NCBI GenBank assembly: GCA_963931925.1
Contig: OZ007569.1
Coordinates: 9,323,207 to 9,387,206 of the forward strand
DNA length: 64,000 nucleotides
Direction of reading: 5' to 3'
Origin: Onchidella celtica
Taxonomy: Eukaryota > Mollusca > Gastropoda > Systellommatophora > Onchidiidae
Of this stretch, positions 35,601 through 46,659 are shown one piece after another (position 1 is the stretch's first letter; every line of letters begins with the position of its first letter). The notes below the pieces were generated by a model, which was not told where the DNA came from, made no database searches, and saw only the letters and a program-made list of their open reading frames with translations. Both the position numbers and the translations under genes were made by a program.

Positions 35601-37033
35601 AAATTTCTAACCCCTGCACTGTTCCCGCAACGCTTACGGGATTGGTTCTCTGCGGCAGTTTAACATCTTGACTTGTTTCGTTGAAAGTTTCACCGGGTTC
35701 GGCTGGCAACTTTTTTAAAAACGATTTTTTAAAAACTATCACTCTATGTCGGGTCGAAATAAGAACTTCCGTCAGTTGCGCGATCTGTCACAGCTGATCA
35801 CTAGATCTAGTCAAGACAATGGCTTCAAAATGCAAGAAAACGAACATTTTCCTGCTGTTTGAAGACACCAGTGATGAATCTGAGGTCGATGTAGCCTATA
35901 ATTCAGATCTAGATCCTGAATTCGTGCCTGGGAAGGGAAATTCTGACTCAGATTTTAGATCTAGCCCTCCCAGTACCAGCGATCGTGCTAAGGCTATGGC
36001 CGGTGCACTGAAAGCCAGTAGTAGGTCTTGTTCTTGTTGACTAAGGTGAATAATAACATTACTTTTAAACACTTGTGACACTTTCATACAATTTTTTTGA
36101 CATTTTTATTAGGTCATCTGTACAATACACAAAGGCCAGAAATTTTTGCGAAACAAAGAAACTTGCCAAATTTTGAAAATTCATGAAAAAAACCTATCTG
36201 AATAAATTTATTCAAGTTTTGTTTTTTGCATTGTTCAATTTAAAACCTGTTATGTATCAAAATATGGAATGGATTGGTGAATAAATGTGGTTGTGGGAAT
36301 TTTTTGAAATACCCCCCAAAACCCCTGGTCTTTAAGAGTTGTTCCGCCCTGGCGGGCTGGTCTTCAGTGAGTTAAGATTGCAGTAGGATGTAAATCATTC
36401 CCTAGCTTCAAGAAGAAAAAGATTTACACTGCTTTCATCCTGTATGGATGACAGCAGTTGGAGCAGTATCATTCTTGACAGGTCAAAAAAGACAGAGACT
36501 TGTAAAACTGCTGGCCATTCATCTAAAATAAGTCATATAAAAAGTCTTTTCTAGGAATCACTTATATTTGCTATGAGGCATGTGAATCAAACCTTTGTCA
36601 CTGGTATTAATGAGGAATGCAAAGAAAAGCTGAAAAGAACCAATTTCATTTCCATGGGAAAGTCTTGTAGGATTTTGACCACATATTTCTTGTCATGATA
36701 ATTTGTCATGGAGAAAGTGTCATCATTCAAGCAATTCTCATAAAACTGATAAGCAACTGTATGAAATCCTAGAACTGAAATAAAGGACTTCAATTTAATA
36801 ATACATTTTGTTGTAAACTTCTAAATGAATGTGCAAAAAACAATCTCTGAATTAACTTTGTCTTTTTTTACTCACCAGATTACATTATAACAGAAGCTGC
36901 AAAAATTTTGAGGTTACTCCACATCAGGGACTTGAGAGATTTGCAAACAAAGATCAACTCGGCCATCGTAGCAGTGCAAGCGATCACAGCTAATCCTAAG
37001 ACTGACAGCAGACTAGGCAAAGTTGGAAGATAG
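26608..37033 (+). CDS. RTRAF: RNA transcription, translation and transport factor (hCLE/C14orf166/CGI-99)
   Basis: RTRAF is a helical RNA-binding protein of the tRNA-splicing ligase complex (with RTCB and DDX1) and of RNA transport granules, in nucleus and cytoplasm. Exons: 26608-26668, 27606-27730, 29881-29980, 34002-34090, 34809-34883, 35221-35269 and 36879-37033 (stop TAG at 37031-37033). All have AG/GT borders and compatible phases. The product is 217 residues against 244 in humans. Landmarks match the family: start MYKRKLHALDF, LWLEDQKIRHYKIEDRG, DWLLGYAVRLEYGD, FKAGVTSLAMLLQI, VQERFS and the end NPKTDSRLGKVGR. The missing length corresponds to a linker exon expected between 29980 and 34002 (vertebrate LINLD region). 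Skipping it keeps the frame. Translation start: GTGACAATG at 26608. Confidence 0.95.
27965..29097. mobile_element. Tigger/pogo-like DNA transposon relic in RTRAF intron 2
   Basis: The left end CAGTGGAGTCCATGTAAACC and the inverted right end CCGTGGAGCCCACATAATCC agree at most positions (17 of 24 over the first 24 bases). Inside both ends are TTTGGTAA(T/A)TCAAA words, as in Tigger-type mariner elements. The TA target duplication is present on the right side only (position 29098), so the left flank has mutated. No transposase frame remains. Poly-G at about 28931-28946 lies inside. Confidence 0.55.
30440..31240 (-). mobile_element. 5'-truncated L2-like LINE (RT C-terminus and 3' tail)
   Basis: A 168-codon frame at 30694-31200 encodes the part of a LINE ORF2 downstream of the RT palm: KKANQRMYFLRKLR, AIQSVLMYGVVCWGGN, KKASKI, DPQHPLNKEY and FIPSSTRML. 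The 3' end carries AATAAAATTTATCTTATCTTATC, a short tandem tail of the kind seen in L2/CR1-group elements. RT motifs A-C and the endonuclease are lost, as usual for a 5'-truncated insertion. It lies antisense in RTRAF intron 3. Confidence 0.8.
30694..31200 (-). pseudogene. LINE ORF2 C-terminal fragment
   Basis: This open 168-codon frame is the only coding remnant of the L2-like insertion. It contains the thumb-like KANQR and WGGN segments and a Lys-rich tail. No start codon or catalytic YADD box is present, so it cannot be functional as it stands. It ends at a stop shortly before the 3' untranslated tail. Confidence 0.75.
32106..32380 (-). pseudogene. LINE RNase H fragment
   Basis: The frame reads ITKHLYTDGSKDYETVGAV near 32325-32380, the classical first RNase H strand with catalytic Asp (YTDGSK). 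It continues as a serine- and proline-rich sequence without clear later RNase H motifs. It is the downstream remnant of the same element as the gag relic at 33122-33471. Confidence 0.65.
33122..33471 (-). pseudogene. LINE ORF1 (gag) with mutated zinc knuckles
   Basis: The pattern CFNSQRYGHGKSNW, then CTHCGKREHADDKAC, then CPNCEGND corresponds to three CCHC-type knuckles. In the first knuckle the second Cys is Ser and the last Cys is Trp; in the third the His/Cys half is lost. A frame change near 33410 separates the upstream part. These proteins coat element RNA. The damage shows the gene is dead. Confidence 0.75.
35512..36371 (+). mobile_element. Internally deleted piggyBac element with TTAA target sites
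   Basis: The element is flanked on both sides by TTAA (35508-35511 and 36372-36375), the signature piggyBac target. Left end CTCACTGACGCCCG matches the inverted right end CTCACTGAAGACCAG over its first eight bases. Inner imperfect repeats built on CCCGCA..GCGG lie near the left end. A plus-strand frame at 35819-36040 encodes the transposase N-terminus. Everything after that, including the catalytic DDD core, is missing, so the 860-bp copy is non-autonomous. It sits in the last RTRAF intron. Confidence 0.85.
35819..36040 (+). pseudogene. piggyBac transposase N-terminal fragment
   Basis: The 73-codon frame starts MASKCKKTNIFLLFED and continues with the acidic Ser/Asp-rich segment (DESEVDVAYNSDLDPEF, DSDFRSSPPSTS) that precedes the core in piggyBac-derived transposases (PGBD4-like). 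It stops before any DDD or zinc-finger domain. It is the remnant of a once larger gene, not a host protein. Confidence 0.7.
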
Positions 37034-39008
37034 ATGGAAGGCTGGCATTGTTTTATTTGTGGTTGATCGTTGTGGATTTGCAAGTTGTTGTGTTTTTTTT
37101 GTTTTTTTGTGCGCTATTTCTTGCGAGTTGGCAAGATGCATGTGTGCCGTCTGACATATTGAGGGGTACCTGCGTAAAAAACGTATTGCTAGTTTTGTAA
37201 TATTTACAGGAGAGCGATTTGAAAGTTTGACATGAAGTATCAAATGTCTGTTAGGACCTTTAAATCCTCATCAATAATTAGGTCAATTAATTCGATAATG
37301 GAATTCGCATCATGTGAAAATGTAGTACTTACTAAGGCAAAACAAAATATGCAAAAAAAACCCAAAATTGAAAATTTTCGAGTTACGGTGTTTGCACAGG
37401 CACCTCTCCATATGTTTTGTGGTAACCCATGTGATCATTGATAAGCACACATCCAATTACTTCCTTAAACTGCACACTTATGACATAGAACTCCTCTCAT
37501 AACAACATATGCAATAACCTTATCGTTCTCAGGTATACATTATGTTCCATGTTATGCTTAATTGTTTAACACTGATAGGTCTTTTGACAATGCAGAACAA
37601 GTGTAATTGGTAATCTCATTCAAAGGACACTTTGTAGCGCCCTCTTTTTCTTTGGTGATTAAATGCAGTTTCCATCTGAATAAACCATGCTGTATGACAT
37701 TTTTCACAAATGTACTGTTTTTGACCACGGAGAAATAGATCTCCCCTCTGATCTGAAAAATGAGATGGCAGTTCAGAATGGACTCAGTTAATTGAAGGCA
37801 TTCAGTTATTGAAACTTTAAATAACTTGTATTTCTACTTTTGTGATCTGGAACAGTTTCGAAGCCGAAATTACATGGGAACACTTTCAGTTTGTTACAAC
37901 AGTACATGTTAATATCCATCTTCCACATGGGTTGCACATTTTTGGGCATTGAAAGATTATAATGGTGTTAAAAGCTTACCCAAAGAAAGTTGTTGGAGAT
38001 TTGGTAAGAATTCCACCTCAGCTTAATGAAATCACATTTTAAAGTGGAGTATGATGCGGATCTTTTCTTGGATATCTGGTTGTGGGGGCAGGCGGTTAGT
38101 ATGCAGATGTGATTTGACAGTTATATTACATCTTGAGTTGTGGTGGTCAAAAATAGACCAAGATGGGAAAAAAGCAAAAATTGCTTGATCTGATTCCTGT
38201 TTCTGTTCATTCAAATTCATGTTTAACATAGATTTAGAGAAAGCATTGCTTAGAGGACACTGATTTGGCATGTGTAATACACCATGTAAAAGCAGTTTGG
38301 ATGAGATCATGCAAGTCCTCATATTCACCTGACTGTCATAATTGACAGGTCATTGGAATTACGAAAATGGTTACACTCTCTTGCCACTTCATGGTATTTA
38401 TACTGTAAAGTTTAAGTTGATCTGGGCAGGTTTGGTTGGCATTTGTTATGGGCAAAGATGGGAAAAGCAGAGTGAACTAATATCGTCTTTAGTGTAGAAT
38501 TTGTTTGTAGTGTGCTGGAAATGTTAAACAATGTCAGGAGGAATAAAAGAAGTCATGTAGTTCTGTTACAACCTTTCAGTCATGTTCTGTATGTAACTGC
38601 TACAATGTACATATATGTCCAAATTTCATTTTTGGGACAGTTCAGGTTTCTGCAATGGTTATTTATTTTTTAGGCATTATATCTGATCAGAGATAATTTC
38701 TCTCACACCTAAGTTAGATAAAGAGATTGATATTTTACATCACAGCAGAGTGTTTCTATGGCATTTGTTATTATTTTATAGGTTGGTAGAAGAAGTTTAC
38801 TTGACAATCCCACATGAGAGTTGTTATAATTTGTAGGGTGTTTCTGCCAGTGACTGATTTATATTATTGGACCTGTTTAAAAATGAATGTCCCAAAATTA
38901 TTTATTATTTGGACATTGATTTTTTTCTGTGTAGTGATGATACTGGACTCACTGTGTGCCCTATTTGATACTACATTTTTTGATACTACATGGTTCAAAG
39001 AGCTTGGC

Positions 39009-39018
39009 AATAAATAAA
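39009..39018 (+). promoter_or_regulatory. Candidate RTRAF polyadenylation signal
   Basis: Overlapping AATAAA signals (AATAAATAAA) lie about 2 kb after the RTRAF stop codon on the same strand, with a GT/T-containing stretch downstream. Other AATAAA words occur in this AT-rich DNA, so the choice is tentative. Confidence 0.3.
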
Positions 39019-39482
39019 CTTGAGAAAGTTATAATTGAATTTCATCATGTCCACTCTTACTAGGCATACAGTATCAGTTGCTATGACTTGTAATTCAATA
39101 AATATACATTAGCTGTCTCATGTAAATATGTAGTCTTTGTATAGAGGGCACCAGTCCTAGTCAAAATGGAAAGATCACTATTAATCAGAACATTAGCTTT
39201 GGCCAGTGTCACCTTAGTTCTGAAATGTATAAAAATTGAAGCAGGATGGTGCGTTATGGGAAGTTCATAATATAAATCTTTTTCATGTTAAGATACGAAA
39301 AACATATCTGTTCTCAGAAAGTGACTAGCTGGTTTTCATTTATAGTGAAGAAAAATGTTGCTTTTATTTTTGTTTTTATGATAGATTTAAATGCTATATG
39401 TGTGAACTGGCCACATTTTACTCTTATGCATATAAATGACAGCATTTCTGAAGGGGCAAAGTATATTTATTGACTCTGGTAG

Positions 39483-39906
39483 AGGTAGAATGCGCATGAC
39501 ATCACAGAGTGTTTTTGTTTTGATCTTCCAACACTAAAGATGGCCGGTGGATCAGCTGATTAGTGCAACTTCGAGATATGTCTAAGTGATTAAAATCCCT
39601 GCTAGTTCCATTGTAGTTGATTGCTATGACAGGGGTGGAAAGGATGGATCCAAGCTGGTCAGAGTCCCTACCATCCGCATAAACAAGGGAATGGAAGTAA
39701 AAGATTTGACCGAAGGTCTCCCATTGAACATGTACACATGTGCCATTGTTTACTGTAGAGACCTACGTTTAGCTCGCCACTAGTTGGTTCCTGGCGTCAC
39801 CTGTGCCTCAGAGTGCAAATCAGCCAACGAATCAAAATCAGTGTCACATTTGCCATGGTGATGTTTGGGTCGGACACTAAAGATGGCAGATATGCGCATT
39901 CTACCT
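39483..39906 (+). mobile_element. MITE with perfect 15-bp ends and a THAP-domain relic
   Basis: The ends AGGTAGAATGCGCAT (39483-39497) and ATGCGCATTCTACCT (39892-39906) are exact inverted repeats. Inside, the plus strand encodes VVDCYDRGGKDGSKLVRVP followed by TIRINKGMEVKDLTE. This looks like the THAP zinc-binding domain found at the N-terminus of P-element and Kolobok transposases, with its first Cys lost. ACACTAAAGATGGC occurs near both ends in direct orientation. No target duplication was identified, so the superfamily (P or Kolobok) is open. Confidence 0.7.
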
Positions 39907-41145
39907 ATTAATACTGCTTTATTGTAATTGTAATACTAGTGGACATAATTTTCATGTAGTTTTGTATTTTTGCTTTAGTGAACTTGGTAGATTCAGTAAT
40001 ATTGTTGTACCAGTTGGTTCTTAAAAATATTTTAATATTTTCCACATCCAATGCCTTTATTAGCACATTGTGTTTGTACTTACCTTGGAAATAATCTCTG
40101 TACCCATCATGATCATTTTTCTGTTCTTGTTAAAAAAAATTGTCTGAAATAAAATGCAATTGTTTGAAAAAACAACAACAAAAAAACCCAACAAAGAAGG
40201 AAGTGAATATTGCTTCTTTTTGTGTTGTATTTGTAACTTCATAATCACATAAGAGCACATCTATACAGAACCAGTTTTGTGGAAAACGGGAATGAAAAAA
40301 AAAAAAACAGAAAAAAATCATAAAAATTAAAAACAATACAAGGACTACTCAAATCATGTTTACAGGTGCATCTTGAACAACCAAATTTTATGAGAAGCAA
40401 ATAAAAGTTAAAAAACTTTAATCCTGACCCCAAGACAAACAAAGGAAGAAAAAAAAACAGCAAACAATTTTTCACAGCACTGAAGAAAATATTTGTAATT
40501 AAGCTATTTCATTATCCTGATGAACAATGAAAATCCTATATATATGCAATGAAAATTTAATAGGCGTTGTTTGACACTGACATGTTTAATGGGTATACCT
40601 ACACATGATTAGGTTAGTAACAAAATGTACATCAGTCATGTTGGAAATTTGAAGAAACATTTGAGAACAAAACTATACTAAGAGATTTTGTAGCTCCAGA
40701 GGAAATGCTGGCTATTCCACTGATTGTACTGCTATAAACTGTCATTTACATCATAGAACTAATGCTGTAAATGCCCAGAAACTAGCAGGTATTTGAGCCA
40801 TAGACCACAGCTTTTCCTGAACAAAATGACTAAAAATCTTTAAAATAAGCACTGTCATGTTCCCTTCTCAGTATCTGGACTGTTTTATGCTACTAATATC
40901 ATTCCCAGCTCTGTCTCTTAGGCAAGATGGCTTTTACCCCATTCGCATACATTCCGGGTCTTATTGACCATAGTGACTTTTGGAGTAGAAACTATTTTTC
41001 GCCCAAAGCGCGTATTTCCGGTCCTTTTTGGCTCCACTGACTTGTATATTGGAAACTAAAAATCTCCTGCACTTTTATGAGCATGTTTGTGTATTAAAAT
41101 GTAAATTAAAGGTACCATGTCAAAGGCAGGGAGTCATGGGAAAAT

Positions 41146-41526
41146 ACATCGTCATGCTAATAAGATAATTGCGTGAGTCATTTTTTCGGTGTTTTGAGAT
41201 GAAATGCTCACCTTAACCAGACAGTCACATTGCACCGTTCAACAATTTCATTGTTTTGTTTAGTTGTCTTAAGGGTTTATAAACAAAAACCCACATCCAC
41301 CTAAACCACTACATGTATTTAGACTTGTCAGGGGAGCGCAGTCTGATGACAAAGCCAAATTGAGAAAATACAGAGTTGTGTTCACTATTCAGCTAGGGCT
41401 TTCCATGTAAAATGCTATGCTCCCCTAACAACAGCTACAGCGATATTCGAAGTGAACAATTTTCTATGATTTTCAGAAAACACCAACACATGACTTAGGC
41501 AATTATCTTATGAGCGTGACGACATG
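41146..41526. repeat. Foldback / inverted repeat (~55-60-bp arms)
   Basis: The left arm (about 41146-41204: CGTCATGCTAATAAGATAAT followed by TGCGTGAGTCA) pairs with the right arm (41461-41526), whose reverse complement reads CGTCACGCTCATAAGATAAT and TGCCTAAGTCA. The arms agree at about 80-85 percent. The ~260-bp loop is non-coding. It may be the centre of a larger DNA-transposon relic, since 40930-41060 has compositional features of a repeat too. Confidence 0.6.
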
Positions 41527-43100
41527 AAACTTTGTGAAAAAATCCCAAATAATAAGCAAATTACAAGGAAGAAACATCGTTGCTCAGGTCTTTCATACCC
41601 AAATGTATGAATTAGCTTAAAACAGCAGCATCTGAATTTTACACAAAAGGTAAATCAACTGGTGCCTACACTGTTTTGCATAGAATCATTTCCTGCTGAC
41701 TTAGAAAGATTTTGCACTAAACATGCTTTCTCAGCAATAGAGCATGATCTAGTAGGTGAAAAGAGCTGCTGCAAAAAGAGTCTGTTGTAAAAAGTATTGC
41801 TTTTTCTGTGAAAAACAGTGAATTCAGTATTAACATATTTTCCTCAGTAATAAAGTAATTTCCACAATGAGCACAGACATGTGCTTTTATAACACATGAA
41901 ATTTTTACACACTTTTTACTCATGAAATTTTTTCATTCTTTTCACTTTTTTGACACATAAAATTTTTGCCTTGCCTATTCTTCTTCAACCCTCAAACTTT
42001 TGTATTATATTAGACACTGTGTATGACCACCATTGCTGGCATGCATTTTGGATATAAAAGAAAAACAAAAAAACAATTGCAATGGTATTTGACATCTTAT
42101 TTTCAACTTGCACATTTGGTGTAAATGTGAAATTGGTCATTTTCACGTATGTCAGATTAGTCCTGGAAACAGCAGTATTTTGTTCGTGATTAGAATCGTG
42201 TCAGAGACCCAAAAGGAACTGAATTTCCTAAGTGTATCACAAAAATATTTAACTTGTAGAAGCAACACTTTCAGCTTTGCCTTTCATTGGAGTGTCCTAA
42301 AGTTAGCTATTTTTTATCAATCCAGACGTAACTAAGCCAGTTCGTAACAGAAAACATTAGAACATGGAAAAGTGTATGAAGTCTAAAAGAAACCTTATTG
42401 AGTAACTAGGTTAGAATTATTACTAAATACATGTATCTGAATAAGAAAACATCAATCTTTCATGCCAAAAACAATGTAAACTGTACTGCTGTGGAAAGGC
42501 AGAGCGAGATATGTGGTCATTTCATAGTTTTGAGAATAACTCAAAAACTTGTATGGCATAGCCAGTTTACATATAATAAATGCTTTTATTGGTGAGTCTG
42601 TCACACTAGAAACTACTATTTTGATAGCAGATTCATCAATCTGCTTTTGACATAAAAAATTTATGTGTCAGACAAGTTCATAGAGAGAATAAAGTAGAAA
42701 AAGACCATGTGCTATCAGCTACATCACTCTGTCTTTGCACAGCAATGTACTCTGGTGCATGTACTAAATAGTACCTCTTATTCACAACAGAAGGACAAAA
42801 ACATGGATCATCTTTCTGTCATTCATATGGCACACAGTAATGGTCTAACTTTCACCTTACCACATTCACAAAGTTATGCGCAGTAGAAAAAAATATGTAC
42901 ACAAGATTGTTTAATACTGTGATACCAGTATACAACTAAACACACACCTTTGATCTTTTGTCTCAGGAAATGGGGAGCTGCTTGACAGAAAGTAATTGAC
43001 ACAAGCAGCTTAACTACAATAAAGTTCTTATTCTGTCAGAGGACATAACTTTAAAGTTGTTCACAATTCTTCGCTAACTCGCAGGCTATACGTTCTAAAG

Positions 43101-43172
43101 CAGTCTTGTCCAGCATACGGCCCCCAGGCTTCAATCTGGCCTGCCAAAAACTTGATCTGGCCTGGCCAACTC
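43101..43172. mobile_element. Possible hAT-type terminal fragment
   Basis: The stretch CAGTCTTGTCCAGCATACGG followed by CCC..GGCTTCAATCTGGCCTGCC resembles the CAGTGGTGTCCAACATACGGCCC start of a well-known hAT group. The opposite end was not found and no target duplication is visible. Confidence 0.35.
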
Positions 43173-44872
43173 AACAAGCATCATTTAATCTTCCGAACAA
43201 ATCCCATAAGATTAACACATCGGATTAAGTTTAACAAAAGGCCTCCAAATATATCTTGTGACAGAACATTTCAACAGCTGAAATTAAGCAGGCTGTGAGT
43301 GAACTAAAATTTTGCATCTGCAGTGCTCATTCAAAAAAATATTGGACAGCCTAATCTAAAATTGTGAAGGAAATGCTTAGGGAATAACAAACTAGTACTG
43401 ACCAATAGGGCTCTTCGGAAAAATGTTTTACATGAATCTGGATTCTATCAAACTGATGGAAAAAATTCAGGAAACTGGTTGCCCACAGAAAATTGATATT
43501 TTTACTATTATTGTATTCAGTTATAAACTGGTATACACAGATAAACAGTTGATTTCGGTGATGCAGTTGTTTTTGTCAATGAAATTTCATGGGTGTACAC
43601 TGAATAATTTAATTACAGCAAAAACATGAAGTAACACATGATTTCACACGCATGAACTCTTGGGATAACAATAACGTCCACGCTACAAACTTCTGCTGCA
43701 TGACACAAGGCATTGCATAAAATAATTGAAGCCCTTGAATTCTGACGTACACAGCTCTCAAGGATGCAACACAAAAAAAATTAAATTTATTTGGTTTCAG
43801 ACAGATCTGCTGAGATTATAATACAAATGAATTATTATTTATAAAAAAAAAATACATTACCGAACCTTAACACACTTTATAACAGTTTATCACAAAATCA
43901 TTCATGGTAACACGCGAGCAATAATCACACAAATAAGCTTCATTGTCATTGAAAATAAAATATTACATGTCTATTGTACAATTTTTGCAAAGAAATGAAG
44001 CATTGACAGATAAACTTGGGCACATCCAAGCAACAATGTGATTACTAAGCAATCAATGATGAAGACATAGACATAGCCATTAACAATAATGGCAAATTAA
44101 GAAAGATGAACAAAGTTATTTTTATGTTGAAGTCCATGTTACACTGAGAACATTGTTAATATTATATTGGATGAATATATACAGCTTACAGTTTACATTA
44201 TGCTTGACAGGGATCATGAAACATGCACGCACATGTGGCTGACAATACAACATACATTCTGTATTTAATACTGTACATATTCTATAGTCATACCTACATA
44301 ATTTTATCCATAGTGATAAATGTCAGTTGAAGTGTACAAAATATGAATATTAATTTCATGATATTCATGAAATGAGAAAAGATGTAGAGAAGATGAAAAT
44401 TTTCCTAGTGTCTAGTAGTGAATGAGCTGTGGGTGATATTGTTCTTTGCATGCAATATGCAACATGGTTGAGGTAATTAGATGTTCAGGAACCTGGGACT
44501 TTTTTATCCTGAGAATGGAAAATTTCTTTATAATTTGTACCTGAGACAGGATCAAAATGCCTCAGAAATTTGGGCAGCCAGAGGCTGAATTTGTCGTAGA
44601 TATAATATATATCAAACCCTGTTATTTTAAATCCTGATATTTCGTAAATGAAAGCTAAACTATTGCCAGCATGCCTGTTGTAAAGTCAGTCTTACTCCAG
44701 TACACTTTCTATGTTCACAGGAAGAGTTTCATTTGATTTGTTTTGAATTTTCCATGTATGGTAGACATTCATATTATCTTTGCTTGTGATCAAACCAAAT
44801 AGCCAGCTGTACTCTGACTGATCAACATAAGTGAATGCTTTCTCTTTTGATCACCAACCCAGCCTTCTGTGT

Positions 44873-44889
44873 CCCCCCCCCCCCCCCCC
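44873..44889. repeat. Poly-C run
   Basis: Seventeen consecutive C's are followed by TCCCC. Similar C or G runs occur at about 19178, 24288, 28931, 56961, 60772 and 62777. The length at such sites is often an assembly or sequencing uncertainty. Confidence 0.85.
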
Positions 44890-46659
44890 TCCCCGCTAAT
44901 TTGCAGAGAAGGAGGAGGGCAAGAGAGATGTATTTCAATTGGCCAACTCCATAGGACTGGGAGCAGATATGAGCACTCCCAACAAATTTAACCTTCCTGA
45001 GAGCAAGATGGAAAAAAATTACCTGCGTGCATTTCCAGTACTGGCAATAAAATGAACTAATATTCTGTCTCAGTGCAATACCGTAACTCTAGGAAAATAC
45101 AACTCTTTTGCTTAAATCTATGTAGTGCCTAGGACTATACATGTAATGCAAAATGGGTTCTATCAAATGCTATCCCATTTCTTGAGCTTGGGAAACATTT
45201 TGTCAGGAACTAGATATTAACACTAACTCTTATTTTATACTCTACAAAGTTTTTTAATTGTATCAAGATCTTTTGCAAATTATGTTGCTGCAAGCTTAAC
45301 TTGTGTTTTCTTGTGTAGACTAAATAATGTTGGAAATGTAACAATTTTATTCTACATTATATTTTAGTCATTTTATACATTACAAATACAACAAACCACC
45401 TTCAGTAGAAAATTGATACGCACAAAGACATAAAGTCAAAAATGTCATAAATAACAATATCAATATATAAATTGTTCTAATTATACAATGATTGTTTTGT
45501 TATTACTAATAGAATTATTGCATTCCCCATCCCTGCAGACAGGCTAGACTTGCAAGCTTCTTGGTGATGAATCCAAAACTTGCCAAGTCTGTACATAAGA
45601 TTATAAATATGGTATTGCCTTGAGCTTGTAAAAAGGTGTTGTAACATCCAGCCTCAAAACCCCTATAGTGTCTAACAGCTGTACATGTAAAAAAAAGGCC
45701 CACTCTTCTTTACTGCCAGCCCCGTGAAAGAGGTAACAAGTAAAGAGCTGAAAATTACGAATGGGATCAAAAATTTCTTTCCACTTGGCAGGTAGGATCA
45801 GTCTGGCTCTCTTTGGCTTACTTACAATTACATGTAAAATCAAAACTTTCACAGTTTGGTTCATTACAAGGTTGCCATGAATCACTGCAAATGAAATTCT
45901 TTTTTTTTTTTTCAAATGACATTCTTGTTACAGTGATCACAGGAACTAGACCTGTCCTTCTCATTGGTAACCCCATTGCATCATTTCTTTGAATTATGTC
46001 AAAACTCTACATCCATCACTGCATTGTTTGTAAAATTAACTCTTACCTCTTTCAGCCTCAGCAGTCTCTGGTAATTTCTGTTATGCCCATCTAGTAAGTT
46101 TAATAAACACTGGGAGAATATTTTGGCAGAATGCTGAAAAACAAGACTTACCGTACATATAATGCGACTTCCTCATTCATACAACAAGCCCGTGCATCTA
46201 TAATTATGTACAAAACCTTGGTTTGCCTTATGATTTTATCCATTTTCTCCAACATCAAGAAAAATACCAACACACACCTCAGATGCCACAACAACCCTTG
46301 ACCATATCATACAGCTAACAAGACAACACTAGATGCTAAGCATTAACTAATCATCAATAGAAAAAGTAATTTTTAATTCTCGTTAATACCCACTCTGGTG
46401 CCGCATGAGCATTCATTTAAGTACACGAAACTCTTTTGCCAAATATATTTGGTCCATGCTCTCTTATGGCCTCATCTCGTCAAAGGGTACAAATGTAATA
46501 CGTTTTCTTAGTAAATATATTTAAATATACATTTACTCCACCTTGCAGAGACTTATGCTTCTTAAAAAGTCAGTAGTTCATTATGCTCGCTTGATCACCG
46601 TTCTCTAATCAACCGTATGGGTTAAAATCACTGGTGAGGTTATCCTTTGTTCTTCTGTA

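Larger units (their letters stand above)
37034..46659. other. RTRAF 3' region and intergenic DNA before PTK7
   Basis: No further coding gene was recognised. The first ~2 kb may be the RTRAF 3' untranslated region, ending at the double AATAAA signal at 39009. The rest is AT-rich and holds the THAP-type MITE (39483-39906), a foldback repeat (41146-41526), a possible hAT end (43101) and a poly-C run (44873-44889). The stretch just below 46660 is expected to be the PTK7 3' untranslated region; a minus-strand AATAAAA lies near 45345. Confidence 0.45.
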
